The position numbers and the translations under genes were made by a program. The notes under the pieces were generated by a model. That model was not told the DNA's origin and made no database searches. It worked only from the letters and a program-made list of their open reading frames with translations. Source: Callaeas wilsoni (lineage: Eukaryota; Chordata; Aves; Passeriformes; Callaeidae). Taken from it: 64,000 nucleotides of DNA. Positions 47,389 through 61,440 of the stretch are shown piece after piece (the first letter of the stretch is position 1; each line of letters starts with the position of its first letter). The DNA lies in assembly GCA_013398955.1 (NCBI GenBank), contig VWPU01017864.1:1-64000 (forward strand), given 5' to 3'.

Positions 47389-50300
47389 AGAGCCGGATCA
47401 CAAAGGACCAAAGACCTTTAGTCATACGCAGGTATGTGAGGGAAGGATGAAGACAGAAGTGGGACAGGATGGAGAAAAAAACAAGAAAACAGTGGATAGT
47501 TTTTCCAAGCAAAAACTAAAAAGTAAAAACAGAGCAGCCATGGAAACTTTTTGCAACTTTCCTCTTTCCTCCTGTTTTCAGAGGCAAGTCTAGAGGCAAC
47601 CTTTTATGTTATCTATTTAAAGATAGCAAAATAGTCTTGAATTGTCAGCAGATGAGCAATTGTGGAGGTACTCAGCTTCCTGTCTGTTGTCAGGTGGCAA
47701 GGATTGCTCACCTTCCCCCTCCCTACTAAAATTAGTCATGAAGCTCCTGGTGACTTCACTGAAAAGTTGTCTCAGCTTTCAAACACTTGAAAGTCTCCAT
47801 CCTTCAATATACTGGTAAACTTAAGAAGGTATAAGGAGGCCAAAAAATTATGGAAAGGAACTTTCTGAGTTTAGAAAGTGTGAGGTGTTTTTCAAAGAAA
47901 ATATAACCAAAATAAAAATTATTTCTTTCCTGTTGGTAAAAAAATAAATCTTAAAACTCCCTCTGTCCATCCACTGCTTTTTCTTCTTGTCTTAAAAGCA
48001 GTGTCCCCTACCATCCACACATACAGGAAGTGAGCACTTTATGTGAATATTGGCTCAGGATCCGTAGGACAAATCTGCATTAAAATAGCAGTCTTCTGTT
48101 GGATAGGTTCTGTGGGAATTATGGCATTTTCCAAACCCTTTACTGAGGCAGGAAGAAAACACCAAAAGACTGCCCCAGCAGCTTTCATCTCTGCCATTTA
48201 GTCCATCTATGCCAGCTACAGAGGTGACTCCACAGTTGAGAGGTCAGGGACATTTTAGCTCATTGATGCTTCTAGTGGGGCAAAACTAAACAGGATCGGA
48301 AAAGCTGATGAGATTACATCAAATTCAAATCCCTGAAAATCTGAGGAGCTGAGCCTTGATAGCTCCCGAGTATGACGCCTTCTTCAGACCTGAAGTAGGC
48401 TAGACACAGCCTACACACACACTGACTGGCATGACAGCAAATGGAGATCATATTATGGCAGTGGTTTTGAAGGGAAGGAAAAATGCAGTCCTGATTTCCA
48501 TTTCTCTTCATCTCTGATGTTCCAGAACATACACATTCGTATAGCCAAGTCCTCTAGTGTATCACTGGGCAGAAAACCAAGACTGAGAGGTTTTGCAAAG
48601 CCTGTTTTCACCATTATGTTCCTCCCTCAACACAGACATGAAGATGGCCAAATTGAAACTGAAGACTTCAGAGGTATTCCCAGGTCTAAAGTGTCAAATG
48701 TATGTATTAAAACAAAACCCCATAATGAGCATTATTCAAATAGGCCTCCTCAAAGGAAAAAAATCTCAGATCATATTAACCCTTAAAATAATTTGTTTCT
48801 ATTACTCAGAGAGAAGGAACATATTGGTACATTTTCTACTAAAAAAAAAAAGCTTGCTAAAATACAGTGTAAAACTGTAGGTAACACATTGACTGTTGTC
48901 ACTGGTGGTATCTGCAGCTTGGTATAGAAATCTTCACTCTGCGATATCTCAACTAAGGTTTCTTAACATTTCCTAATATAATAACTGCATTTCTATTAGA
49001 ACTTGTTCTCCTCTACAAGATTGGGTTCTGTTTATATTTTTGAAAAAAACATATTTTCAATGAGATAAACGGTTTCAGCAGTGTCTCAGCAGCAACAGCG
49101 GCACTGAACTAGCGGGCAAGATCACTGCCTGCCCTGCTTGTATTTTTAGCAGGTTAGATTTGGTCTGACAGCACATAATGTTGTTGTTCCCAGCTCCCTG
49201 GCTGATTGCTTGACCTGGTTTCTAACCCAAGTAACCTTCCTGTGTCTCCCTCAAGCTGAACAGCAAGGACAGGATGCTCTGTGCCTTCTATGCACACCGT
49301 GTGATCCATTTTGTCAGGCTAATAAATAAGTATTTAGTGCAGAGATTTAACAAGGGACTGCTCATATTTTTTCCATATTGACCAGTCTCAAGACTACTTA
49401 CTCAGAGATGTTATGAATACCACATCCATAATTTTTGTGCCATTGGGGATAAACTATCCGCTGTCACTTTTGCTGGAGGCTTGTGATACGGGTAGATTAC
49501 ACTGGTGATTCATCATGTGATATTTGGCTGCATTTGCCAACCATTTTGAATTTAATTTTTCATCATCTTTGTTCTTCAGAGGCAGAGAATTAAATCAGTA
49601 TTCTTCCTGGACTGGACATGTGAGCATCTTTGAACGAGCACAGCCTATACATAAGACCCTAAGCAACCTCCTGTCTCTGCATGTTAGGAGCACAGGGAAC
49701 TCCAATATTTTTCCCAAACTTTCGGGAAAGTTTTGAGAAAGGCTGGTTTTGTTTTTTTTTTCTCCTTTTTCCCTTCCCTCATTTTACTGGAAATCAGGAA
49801 AGGCTGGGGATGAAGACTGAAGCCAAGAGGACAAATAGCAGTGGGTTGGGGTAGATGAGAGGAGCAACTGGCAAGGCAGAGGATTGCTGTATCTTTCATA
49901 GATAAGGCAAATAGAAGCAGCATCAAAACTGTTAAGCTGCACATTATTCATTTTTATATGCTGCTAGTAGTTACACTGAGCCCTTCTCATCACCTTCCAT
50001 ATTTTGAATACCTTCTGGTAATGTGATAGCCCCTGATCACTCCCTTAACCTCTGCAGACCAGAAAAAACAATATTCAGAATATGAAACCAGTGCACAGTT
50101 TTCAATAGGCACTGATAAAAATAAGGTGTTTACAAAAAAAAAAGAAAAAAAGGAAAAAAAGACATTAGGATGTTCCTGACATCTCCTCCAAAGAAAGCAG
50201 AAATCCTTTAACAGGAGGAGGAATTTCCATTTCACAAACTCTCTGAGCCTGCAAGAACTTCACTGCAACATTAGATATTGTAAGCTCAGATCTCTCAGCC

Positions 50301-53300
50301 TAAACAAATAAATGGCAATATTGAATAGACCCATCAAAGAATCATAGCTCTCAGGGAAACATCCAGTGTCTCAGATAATAAATCACAGGAAAAAGTATTA
50401 AAAATAAATAAGGACAATTTACTGCACCTTTACTGTTCCACTACCTTGCTATCCCAAGAAAACCAGGAGGAAGTTATCCCTCATGCTGTTCTGAAAACTA
50501 ATTTGAGGCAGCAATGGCACCCATAGTTTAATCAGCAATGTACTCCATGGAGCATTACAGAAGTGGATGCTACAAACCCCAAGTTTTTGCTGAGATGATT
50601 CACTGCTGTGTTACTGCATTTTTATCCTGTGTATCCAACTGATTTCAGCATAAAAGTGGAATATTTCAAGGATGACTCAGACCCACTACTTTAGTTTCAG
50701 GGGAGATGGCATGGAGACATCTAGGAACAGCAGAAAATCACATTTTAAACTCCTCCTGTCCTTGGAGTAAAATATTGATTGAAAAATAAGGCTCCTTCTG
50801 AAGAGTTCTGATCAGAGAGCAGAGCTTAATGGCTGAAAAAACATACCTTTAAAAAGTAGATTAAATGCAGCCTTTAGAAGGAAGTGTGCCATCTCCTCCA
50901 GACACGATGGCAGGGCACAAACACAGCAAGATGATGGCAGGAACCTGATATTTTAAGTGTTGAAACAGGGGTGGTTTTGAAGCCGAAGTTGGCATTAAGA
51001 GGCTCTGGAGTTTCAGCATTTTATGATCTCCAAGACGTTGCTGAGAGGGGATTTGAGAACATGTGTTTTGCTTCACTGTTGCCCTTCATTACATGGCATT
51101 AATTCATTCCACTGGTCATTTTCAGAACTACCAAGATATTTTCTATTTTGTGCATAGAAAATAATTCTTCCATGAGAACAGCTCAGAAAAGCCCAATTCT
51201 TAACCCTACCCCTCTCTAGTGCTCTGTGTCTACTAGTTCACAGGGCAGCAGAGCAACTTCTCTGAATTCCTGCCATCTCACGAACCCAAAGAACTAATGA
51301 TCTCTCTCATCTTGTCTTGTAAGAATTGATTTGGAAAGAATTAAGCCAGAGTAACTAAAGGTCTTCTATTTCTTAGAGCGTTTTGCCCTGTGTGGAATGA
51401 GCTATTGCAGACTGCCTGAAACAAACATTAATGTATAAACCCTAAAAACACGGGCATCAAACTGCATGAAAGCACAGGCGGCAAGAGACTGCTTTGAAGC
51501 TCCAGCAGCTTGACAGCAGAAAAAAAAACATTTTTGAAGTGACATTCCTGTTCCCTGGTGTGGCTTGCAGAGGAGAGGCATTGAAGAATTCTTGGCATTA
51601 GCACCACCTATGTGGTCTTATTGAGATGAGGGGTTTTATCCTGATTCAGGGAAGGAAGAATTAGAATAGAGCTGCACCCAGCAGGAGTAGGTGCCTTCCA
51701 GTCATGGCTGAAAAGTCAGCATAGGTGTTTCAGCAGAAGCATGACCTGCCTGTTTCTCTGAACACCATCTTGCCACGTTTGGCAAAAATATATCACCTTG
51801 TCAACAGGAGATAAAAAGGGGAAGAGGAGGAAGGAACTATAGCAGGAGTCATACCACGAGCTGACTCACAGTATCTTCATAAGCTGATTGTCTGGAACGT
51901 GTGGCTGAGTCCCGACGTAGCAAACACACAATGAGCTCTGCTGGGAAGCCACACACCTCTGCAAGAGCATGGCGAGATTAAGCAGGATGGTTATGCCCAC
52001 GGAATCACTTGAGACTTGTTGCAAAACCAGTTTATTTTCCTGACTATTCCCAGCCAGTTTCTCCCTGAGGAAAAAGCACTTAAGGAACACATTTTATGCG
52101 TCAGAGCCATTACGAAGTTGCAAGGGATGTGGGATACCCTCCATAAAAATCCTGGACAGTTTGTCAAAAGCCTGAACAGGGGAGCCAGCCTCTATTTCTT
52201 GAAGGACAAAGCAGCCTTTTGCTCCCACAGTTACCAAAGTAACGCAATCAAAACCCTAGAGCTGAAATGAACCCTCATTTGTCAGTGACCTAAGAGACCA
52301 GATATTATAAACAACTCAAATCCCACAGATAATTGTTTCTCTAACAGTAAGCAACAAGTGATGTGAAACTGGTACTAAAAGCACACATTTTCATTTCTAC
52401 CTGGAAAATAGCTCAGCAGAGAAAGACCAACACCAACTACCTATGTGAAACCTGTGCTCTGAGCATGGCAGGACTCCATGAGGGTGGAGGATGGCTGTGA
52501 AAGGAATAAATGGCACAGAAGGTCCTCTCCATCACTGTATCTCCTTATCAGATCTGATGAGATAATTCAGAGGTCTGTCTGACTTGCTGTAGGGGCCTCA
52601 TGGCAGACTTCTCTGTGCTGACAGCTTAGTCTATGCATAGACTGTACTGAAGGAAACCAATTACAGGGTTAATGATTATTGGCAAGAACAAATATGAGCT
52701 AATGTCTTATCTGTGTGGGCTGCTGATTCATTACCAGCTCATACACCAAATATTTTAGGCCTAAGGAAAAGGTTGATAGAAACATCTTCATAGAACTGAG
52801 TGGGATTTTGCTGTATACAGTGCCCTCCCTGCTGGACATGGTCATTTGGAAAGGTTAAGACATCCCATAGTTAGGGTTTAACATACAAGGTGTACTCAGC
52901 TCTAGGATGCCCTGATCAGACAGAGCAAACACAGGACACCGCAGACCTGCTCTTTAAAGTAATTGATGTTTTTATACTGTAACTCAATATATGTGGCTCT
53001 GTCCTCTGGTGATTGCCCAGCTTGAGACTTTCCCTTCAGAGGTAAACAGCCTGAGGGCTTGGTAAAGGTGTTATGGTCCCAAGATGTGGTCCAAAACAAG
53101 TCAAAAAATGTTTCAGACAGCTAGCAACATAACCAACATAAAATAGAGGTTACTTTAGGGTACTAAAAATCAAACTTTAGTCTTTAATTATCCATCAGCA
53201 CGATTCTTTGCCCTCTTTTCCTGTAGCTCTGAAACAAATGGTATTTAATTTCATTAATACTGGAATGATGGACATTTACTGCATTTACACCTACCTCCAC

Positions 53301-56052
53301 TGCAAGCAAAGGAAGACAGATTAAAAAGCATTCTTGTCAGATCAGTTATGGGGTCTGTTGTCCCTGTTGCAACTCATAAATTTTAAAATGGACAGTTCTC
53401 ATTTCAGAAAGCCACACAGTTAAAAAAAAAAAAGGAAAGAAAGAAAAAGAAAAACTTCAGTACTCTGAAGCTGCAATTAAGAATGCAGCAACACAATCAT
53501 GTTATGTAGTTAATGCTTCAAAGTGTACACTGCTTGGATTTTGACCTTTTAAAGCTCCATTAAGCTATGTAAATACAGTATCAAGGAATGTGCACTGCTC
53601 ACAAGCAGTTTGTAGCATGGGTTGGATGCCATACTGCCAGTGGGCTGACACTGATGAAGCCTCTTTATTGATCTGCACAGAATGAACCCAGCGTGGAAAT
53701 TGCATTATGGCCCCCCTCCCCCTTTATTGTAATATCTCTTTGACTTCATCCTGTGGGTCAGCCACACAACAGTGCAAAATCTCTTCCCAAACAGCTAACT
53801 TAGAAACTGAATTAACACGTTTGCTATTAAGGCTTGGCTTGTTCCCACAGCCAGGAGAAGGACAAAGGAACAAAGGGATGCTTATGTACATCTCCCATGA
53901 CATCGCAGCTTTTCCATGTTTAAATTATCTGCCTTCTGCTCTACTGTAGCAGCTCTTTATTTTGTTTCTTCACATAAGCATTTATCTGATGCATTAGGAA
54001 GAATGAATAGTTTGGCAATCAAAGGACCAGATGCAGAAGTGGTTTTACGAAGCAGCTGAATTATTTCCTGCAGATAAATCACCTGGGCCGTGACCTTTTC
54101 TACCCTCATTCACCCACCTAACTTCTATTGAAAATGCCCGCTGTTCCCAAATATCTACCAGATAATTGATGGCAAGGAAATAAACCAACACTTCTTCCAG
54201 ATTACCGTCCTACCCCTGATGCAACACAACAGTCTCAGGGAGATCAATTTATGTGTGCGGATTTTTAAAAGGGGAGCAAAAACTTCTTTTCAAACTTAGC
54301 TATACAAAAACACTATCAGGAAGCCAAAGATCCCAGGCTATATAGATTTCTTCACTCATCATATGTTACAAGTGGTTTCTTCCCAGGTCATTTTGGTAGT
54401 TTTTTAAGTTTCAGCATCCTTCCTGGGTGCTGAACAAACAGGTAAGCTAAGCATCAAATATAAAAAATTGGATTTCCAGACCAATAGTTCTATGGCAAAA
54501 CTAGACCCATAGGACTAAAACGTGAATCTTTAATTAAGGAAAAAAATATAAACCAAAACCAACCCTCTCTGAAAGTCTCCTCACAAACACAGTGAGGTCA
54601 ACAAGTATTTTTAACAAATAATTTTGAGCAATCTTTTTTGCTTTAGGCAACATGCATTGATGAAGCCGGAGGGGATATGAATCATACTTAGGCAGAAATA
54701 CATTTAGTGTGCAAGGGATGCACGATTGAACAAACTAAAGCTCCAACAAGAATATGCTTGTACATAGAGTGAACTCAGCCTTTTTTCAACCCTTACCTGA
54801 GAATCCACGACCAAGAAGTGTGAGAGCTGAACTGCTTTCTGCGGCCTTACAATCAGCTCAGAGCTGGCAGTGTAAGGTGAAGCATAAACGATGCTGAATA
54901 GACACTTAGATGTCATCAGACCCTATCTGGCTAGAAGGGAGTGGGTAAGGACATAATCTACATTCATCCAGGTCTATATATTAAGTGTGATTTTGGCTGA
55001 TCTCTTCAGGACAGCAAACACGGCATGCAGCCTTTGCGCTCATAAGAGACCCAAGAGTTTCCCAGCACAATACACCCCTACAACCTCCTTCTCTCTCTGA
55101 CAGGTAGGAAAACATTGGCAGTGAAATCCTACAGAGGACCTCTGTTGGAGCAGTAAGGGAGTGGAAGAAATAAAAGCCAAATACACACAGAAAGCAGTGG
55201 CCAAATCAAGGTGGCATCATAAACCTGTGAATGTCAGGAATAGCACAACCTGCCTGCAGTGAACACAGCTGGGAGGACACGTGAGTGGAAGGAGAGGGAA
55301 GCATTTCCAGTTTGGATGTGCTCCCAGGATTTTGAGTCATGACACATGCAGCTTGCCAAAAGTGCTCCTGCAAAGGCTAAAGAAGGGGAAGGTGAATCAT
55401 TTTAGACATTTTCTCACATTATTTAGGCTTACAGCTGAATTTGGTTCAAGTTCTTGTGCCTGAAAGGTAGAAGCCACACTGCTGCTGCTGCAGCCATAAA
55501 AATCACAGAGCCCACCCAAGGTCCATTCAAACCCAGCTCAGTCCTGTGGGGGCATTTACACAAGGCTTTGCTTTCCAACACTGCCAAAATACGACCCAAG
55601 CAACACCAGAGAGGCAAGAGCTGAGAAATGCTTTATACAACCATTTCTCACCTACACCACTCAACTCTATCAAAGCATTTCCACCAGTATTATCTCCCCC
55701 TGCTACAGGCTTTGCAGACCACAAAAGCCAATGTAGTCTTAGGCACGTCTTTAACACATTTCACAGCCACACTAGACCAACAGAAGTGCTTCATCCAGCC
55801 CATACAAAGCTCCTATAGCAAAGAGCTACCAGCTCTTCCTCACCCTCCCACTCAGACTGAGATGCAGCACGCTCCTTTACTACTGCAAAGCAGACACCAC
55901 CTAACTTTTCTAGGCATCCTTCTTCCAGCTGTACAATCCTGTAGAGTCCACACCAGAAGCTGTCCTTGATTTAAGGACTATGTTTCTTCATCCTGCTAAA
56001 AACACTGCTTCACCTGTGGTAATGCCCTGCTGCACCTCCCCAGTAGTCTTTT
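47389..56052. other. No gene recognised
   Basis: Nearly 8.7 kb of unique sequence without a transposon that I can identify. A-rich runs occur at 48840-48851, 50132-50161 and 53422-53455. Frames on both strands are short and lack domains. Confidence 0.55.
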
Positions 56053-56132
56053 TGGGCAAGATTCTGCACTGATGCAAACCGGCGGAGCCACATTGATTTC
56101 AACAGGGCTCTGCTGGTTTTGTCAGCTGAAGA
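56053..56132. mobile_element. Ancient amniote interspersed repeat, partly self-complementary
   Basis: TGGGCAAGATTCTGCACTGA, GCAAACCGGCGGAGCCACAT, TGATTTCAACAGGGC and TGGTTTTGTCAGCTGAAG follow, in order, a repeat I recall from bird, turtle and crocodile DNA whose core is 'ccattgacttcaatggagct' flanked by 'tgatgtaaatcggtgtag' and 'gatttacaccagctgag'. I cannot name the family with certainty. The copy is diverged by many substitutions. Confidence 0.5.
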
Positions 56133-59100
56133 CATATTTTCTCTGGCTACACATTTCTCAGTGGCTTTCCTCTTTTATACTGGCGAGTTACAAAGCACTG
56201 TTTGCAATTATGCATTTCTATCACAATGTGCAGATAGGAAATTAGTCTTCTGAGACTTTCCCTTAGTCCCCCCACACTCCCCGCTCAGTCCTTGAAAAGG
56301 CCATTTGAGCATGCAATATTAATCATCTGCTGTGCAATAATCTTGGAAAAATGTAATATATTCTGGCAAATCGCGGGGCCTCCAGAGGAACTGCCTGTCT
56401 CTGAACAAGCAGCTCTCATCCATTTTCAGGCAGTGACGAACGCAGCTCCCCACTTATTTGCCCCATCAGCATGCAAACAGCGACTCAATTCAATTGTGAG
56501 AAATGGGAGGAAATGATCTGTATTAATAAATAGTGAGAGCATGAGATCGCCCGGTTTCAGAAAATCAGATCAAAACCACTGAACTCCCTTCATTGTCTCA
56601 TTTGATACCTTCCCCTTGCTGTAAATGCAGCACTGGGAGTAATTAAGCTTCTGAAAGAAGTTTCATAATGAAGTCACATCACTCAAAACAATTAAGACAA
56701 GCATTTTGTGTACATTGTCATCTGCCTTCACTAGTGTTTAAAGGTCAAGGAAATATTTCATTAGTAAAAAGAAAAGAAGGTAAAAAAAATAGGTGAACTG
56801 CAGCACACTCGCTGGGCATGTCTGAGAACAATAAGTGCAAAGAATAAGGGTTCAAGCAAACACAGAATGCCACCCATCTGGATGGCAAATGCTGTGGAAA
56901 TGACTTACCACGCTCTGATGGTGCCTGGAAACCTCAGTCAGAGGGTAGAACCTTCATATGCTACGTGCTATGGGGCAGCGAGGAGATGTGCTGCCCTAGT
57001 CCCAACCTGCTTACAGTCTGATCACACCTGTGGACAATAAAAAGAGAGGTCAAAGAAGACTTCAGGAGTAGTAACCAGATGAGGATTAGCAAGAAATGAA
57101 CCCAGCTAGCCCCTAATGTAAGCCACCGTTATTGAAATGAAAAAGCTCTTTGAGTAGGAAAAAAGTCACCAAAATGTAAACTACAACTGCACCAAACATG
57201 CACCTGAAATTCCACCTACTTCTCTGGTCCTCCCTCTCATTACATTTCCTGCTGGGAAGAGTTGTAAAAATACTATCATGTGAAACTTGCTCTCACCAGA
57301 TTTTGTTTATTTGGTGACTGGTTTCAGTATAGATAAAAGAGCCAGTGGTGGAATCAAGCTTTAAAACAATTCCTCGTCTGCTTTTATCAGCACACTTTAA
57401 AGAATGTAATTAGACTTCAGCAATAATACCCTCTTAATTATAGCTACAAGCCCCCTCAGATGGAGAGGAAAGCACATTCATCTTTCCTGTTCCTGAAGTG
57501 CACTAAGTGATGAGAAATAGGTGAATTTATGGAGCTCTTACAAATAGCTGTCAGATGCCCTCCTACTTATTTTTATTCAGTTGACTTTGTTTCTCCGGAT
57601 GAATTTGGGAGAAATTTACTCTCAGAAGGAGCAAAGTAACTTTTTCTCCCAGACAGTCAGCCTGGATATTTGATTAGGTATTGTTATCACCTGGTGTTAA
57701 TGAGCCAAGAGGAGGGGGGGAAACCAGGCTGGTGGGACATGGCTGGGGAAGACTATTTTCAGGTGTGTAGCAGCCTGAACAAGCATCACATAAAAACATA
57801 CATGTCTTTACCACTTTTTCTTAGGGTGCAAGGTGCTTTCAAGTCAGGAAACAGAAAACTACCTTTCCATAACTTGGAAGCAACGTGTTTTGGAGTAGAT
57901 GTGATTCTGCTCACTAGTGCCAGTCTGTTTCAGAGCAGTTAAAACGCTATCACCTGCAGTCATTTTAATTTACCATTCCATCATGCTCAGATACCTTCTT
58001 GTGCTATTTTCAAAGGGCCTGCTGGGTGCACAGCCTGACCAGTCCAGATGTAACATTTTAAGGGTCACCTCTCACAAGGACATCGCTACCATGCATCTCC
58101 AAATTGGAGAGGAGAGGCTGGGAACAAGTCATAGCCATCAGGACTGATCTCCACTTTCAAAGATGGTGTAATCAATGCTCCATTGCCTGTATCTGGCCAC
58201 GAGAGCGGGCAGACATTTTTTTGCAGAACGCTTTTTCTTCAGCAGAGAATAACAGTTTTTAAAATCAAAATATTTTGCCGGAGGATGTCAGTTTTAGTGG
58301 TTTTTTTGGGGTTTTTGACAGGAAAATGTTTAAAAGAACCATTTCTATTTTCTTGTCTGGTTTTGAAAAGGCATAAATGTTTCATTTCAATAATGTGAAT
58401 ACATTTTGTTTCTACTTTTCCAGTTCTGTTTGTTTCAGCTTGCATGGCATAATAAAATATGCATGATAATATTGCATTTACACACCTCCTTCATTACATG
58501 TATCCAGCATAAAATTTTGATAATGAATGATATAGTTCAGCTATTATGAAAATGAAATATTTTTATATTACTGAATGAGATGTTTTCATACTACTCGGAG
58601 GAACAGAGTAGAACCCATCTGGATGAATAATTTCTGAAAGTTCAGAATTCATTTTTACCAGCATTTTTGCTTTGTGACCTTTCTTTCACTAGCAACCTGT
58701 GAAAGCCACTGCCAGTGAAAGGTGGACTATTTCAGGCCAGTTTGAACCCAACAGAATGTACCACTGCCTGGATTTTTCCCATTGTGAATTGATTCCTAGG
58801 ACTCCCTCAGCAGAGGATATGCCTTCTCCTCCTCAGTGTGTAAATATGATCTATGAGGTGCCAGCTGAAATTTAGGGTACATGAGCACAAATACAGAAAA
58901 GGAGTTGAACAAGGATCCATCCTATATGTTGCTGCTCCTCCTGCTGTGTGCCTGCAAATCAGAGCTGCTCTGACTGAGGTACCTATTAAGTGGATTTGTA
59001 ACATTGGAAAACTTCCAGTTTGGGAGCATTAATTATTCAAAATTAATAAAATGAAGACAAATACATTCATCAGATGACTGTTCAGTACAAAATGTGATGA

Positions 59101-60837
59101 AACACAATATATCTCCTCTCTAATAAAATTACATCAGAAAAACATTTAAGATAGTAGCATGAAATTCAACAGCTTTATCAGCAGAAACGTGCACAGAACA
59201 GGGAAGAGGCATACAGCTCCTGGTCGTTTGAATAAATTCTCTTAACTTTGTTAACTTCAAATTAAGGGAACGTTGTAGCCCACGCTTTGGAAAAGATGCT
59301 TAGTTTTACTGTTTTCAGTCTTCACTAATTACTGCAAAAATAAAAGACCATTTCTCAGTAATATCCTGACCTTTTTCTTTATGACTGCATTTTGATTATG
59401 CACAATATTGTCCTGTAAAATTACATTTCCTAATCAATAAGAACCACTAAAATAATTTCAAAGTATCATTTAAATCCATTCCTAATCTGATTTCACCCAG
59501 CATCTGCTTAAGCATGCCGCTTAGCATGCCATTTCATTCCAAAAATTGGATCTGTCAAAATAGCATTCTGGAGGACTATGTTTATTGTGTCTTAGTAATC
59601 CTGCGTCACAAGTGCTCCCTTTACAAGTGAAAGGATTCCTTTCCCTCAGCAGCCTCCCTTGATAGCAGTCTGGTCCTGGTGAATAATTTGTTTGTTCCTT
59701 TTCACACATCACTGTGAGTAATGAATTTCCAACAAGTCTCACAGACTGCTTCTAGTTGCCTCGTGAATGCAATCATTGGCATGTTCTAGGATGCTGGTTT
59801 CCTCCACAGATCAGGAATACCATGTGCTTTTCTCCCCAATACTACTTTTACCTTCCTTGATGTGAATTTCAGAGTTAGAAAGGGAGGCTATTACCACCCA
59901 CATCTCACTAGGGATGGGAGCAGCTGGTCTCAGGGTTAAAGTATGGCCTTCAGGAAGTTAACGTCATTGCCAGCAAATCTCCACTGAGGTACCAGCCACA
60001 AGTTTAACAAATCTGCTGGTGATGTATGATTCCTGGTGTCTCAGGTGACAGGAGAGGATCAGGAGCCTCCACAGTCAAAATCAGAAGTGCTCCAGCTGTT
60101 TTGCGGTGTGCTCAATCAGAAACACATACACCAGAAGCCAGCGCATTCACTGCACTCTCCCACTGCTTTATTCATGCTCTGGAGCTAATGGGAGCAGCAA
60201 AACTTATGTCAAGGTCTGAAATAAGCCTCTGGTTTTAAATGATTTTGCACCAAGGACAGATAACCTGAGCCAGCTTCTCTTTCCTTGGTGTTTCAGGGGA
60301 AGCTAATCACACTGAGCACCTCAATTTTTGGACATCAGACTTGATGCCATCTTCAAAGAGGGTGGAAAAGAGAAAGAGCAGAGCACACATCTCCAAACAT
60401 TAGACCCCTTTGAGGCATTTTGTTTTGTGTTTCAACAACCGCTTCTCACTTTTCAAAAGACTTAGCTATGTTTTTTGACAAAGTCATTTTTCAGTGTAGC
60501 GCTGCATTAAAAAAGCAAAAGAAAAATACGAACATCTCGATGTTCAGAAATCTTTTATCATGTCTAATAATAAACCAAGGATTACTTTTCTTGTCATTCA
60601 GCTAAATATTTTGAATTGCAAAAGTTTCTAGCCAAGTTTGTTTTCCTGTAGCTTTAAAAGCACAACCCAGACACTTCTTTAGAATGCACAGGTGAGCAAC
60701 TGACATTTCCTAACCTGATTGCAATTATTTTGGAACACATTTTATACCGTAATTAATTATAGCATGGGTCAAAAACAGGGAGACTCTAGAGAACATTGCT
60801 TTTCTAAATTCTCCACTACGCAAATATAATTTTTTTG

Positions 60838-60838
<1 letters not shown>
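56133..60838. other. No gene recognised
   Basis: Unique sequence. Blocks at 56285-56545, 57400-57560 and 60715-60775 have clusters of TAAT/ATTA and other regulatory-looking motifs but no coding signal. Confidence 0.5.

Positions 60839-60867
<29 letters not shown>
60839..60867. repeat. Poly(T) run of 29 bases
   Basis: An uninterrupted T run followed by AATTGGTTGGTTTGC. It could be the complement of a retrocopy's poly(A) tail on the minus strand, but the sequence to its right is not a gene or transposon I recognise. Confidence 0.95.
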
Positions 60868-60871
<4 letters not shown>

Positions 60872-61374
60872 GGTTGGTTTGCTTTGGTTACTCTCTTGTT
60901 GCATTAAGCAACTTGGAAGAATGGCTGAATGCAAAACAAGCTTTTAAAAGGGATATATTCTTTCCAAATCTACAGAAAACCCTGTGCAGATGAGGTGCCC
61001 TCTCTTACTCTCCCATGTAGGTGCAGTATCAGCGTGGGCGCTCCTCATTTGTTTATGTGCAAAGTAAAACAGGTTAGCTTTTTTTAGCTTTGCTGCTGTA
61101 ATACCTCTTCCTGAGGCGTCCCGTTTACAAAACGGATCCTCACATGACCTGACTTGCGGTGTTGTAATTCTTGACCCTGCTTCCCATCACCGGCTGCATC
61201 AGCTTGCTCTGGGCATTCGACAGCAGTCACATCCAAAAGTCACCTCCACAACTTTGTGGATGGGTTATTGCTGCCAGTCTTTGACAGAAGGGGTAAAAAC
61301 CAACGAACCACAAACTCAAACTCACCAGTAATTCTGCACCAACCTAGGGCTATATTCCTTGACTCATCATGGCA

Positions 61375-61440
61375 TAACCTTTCTTTTCTGGGCAACCTGG
61401 TCCAGTGCCTCACTGTCCTCTCAGTAGTACCTTTCGTCTT
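61375..61440 (-). mobile_element. Short CR1 LINE fragment
   Basis: TTCTTTTCTGGGCAACCTGG, TCCAGTGCCTCACTGTCCTC and TCAGTAGTACCTTTCGTCTT match the antisense CR1 segment 'ttctctgggcaacctgttccagtgtctcaccaccctcacagtaaagaa'. Neither edge continues clearly, so about 65 bases survive. Confidence 0.6.
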
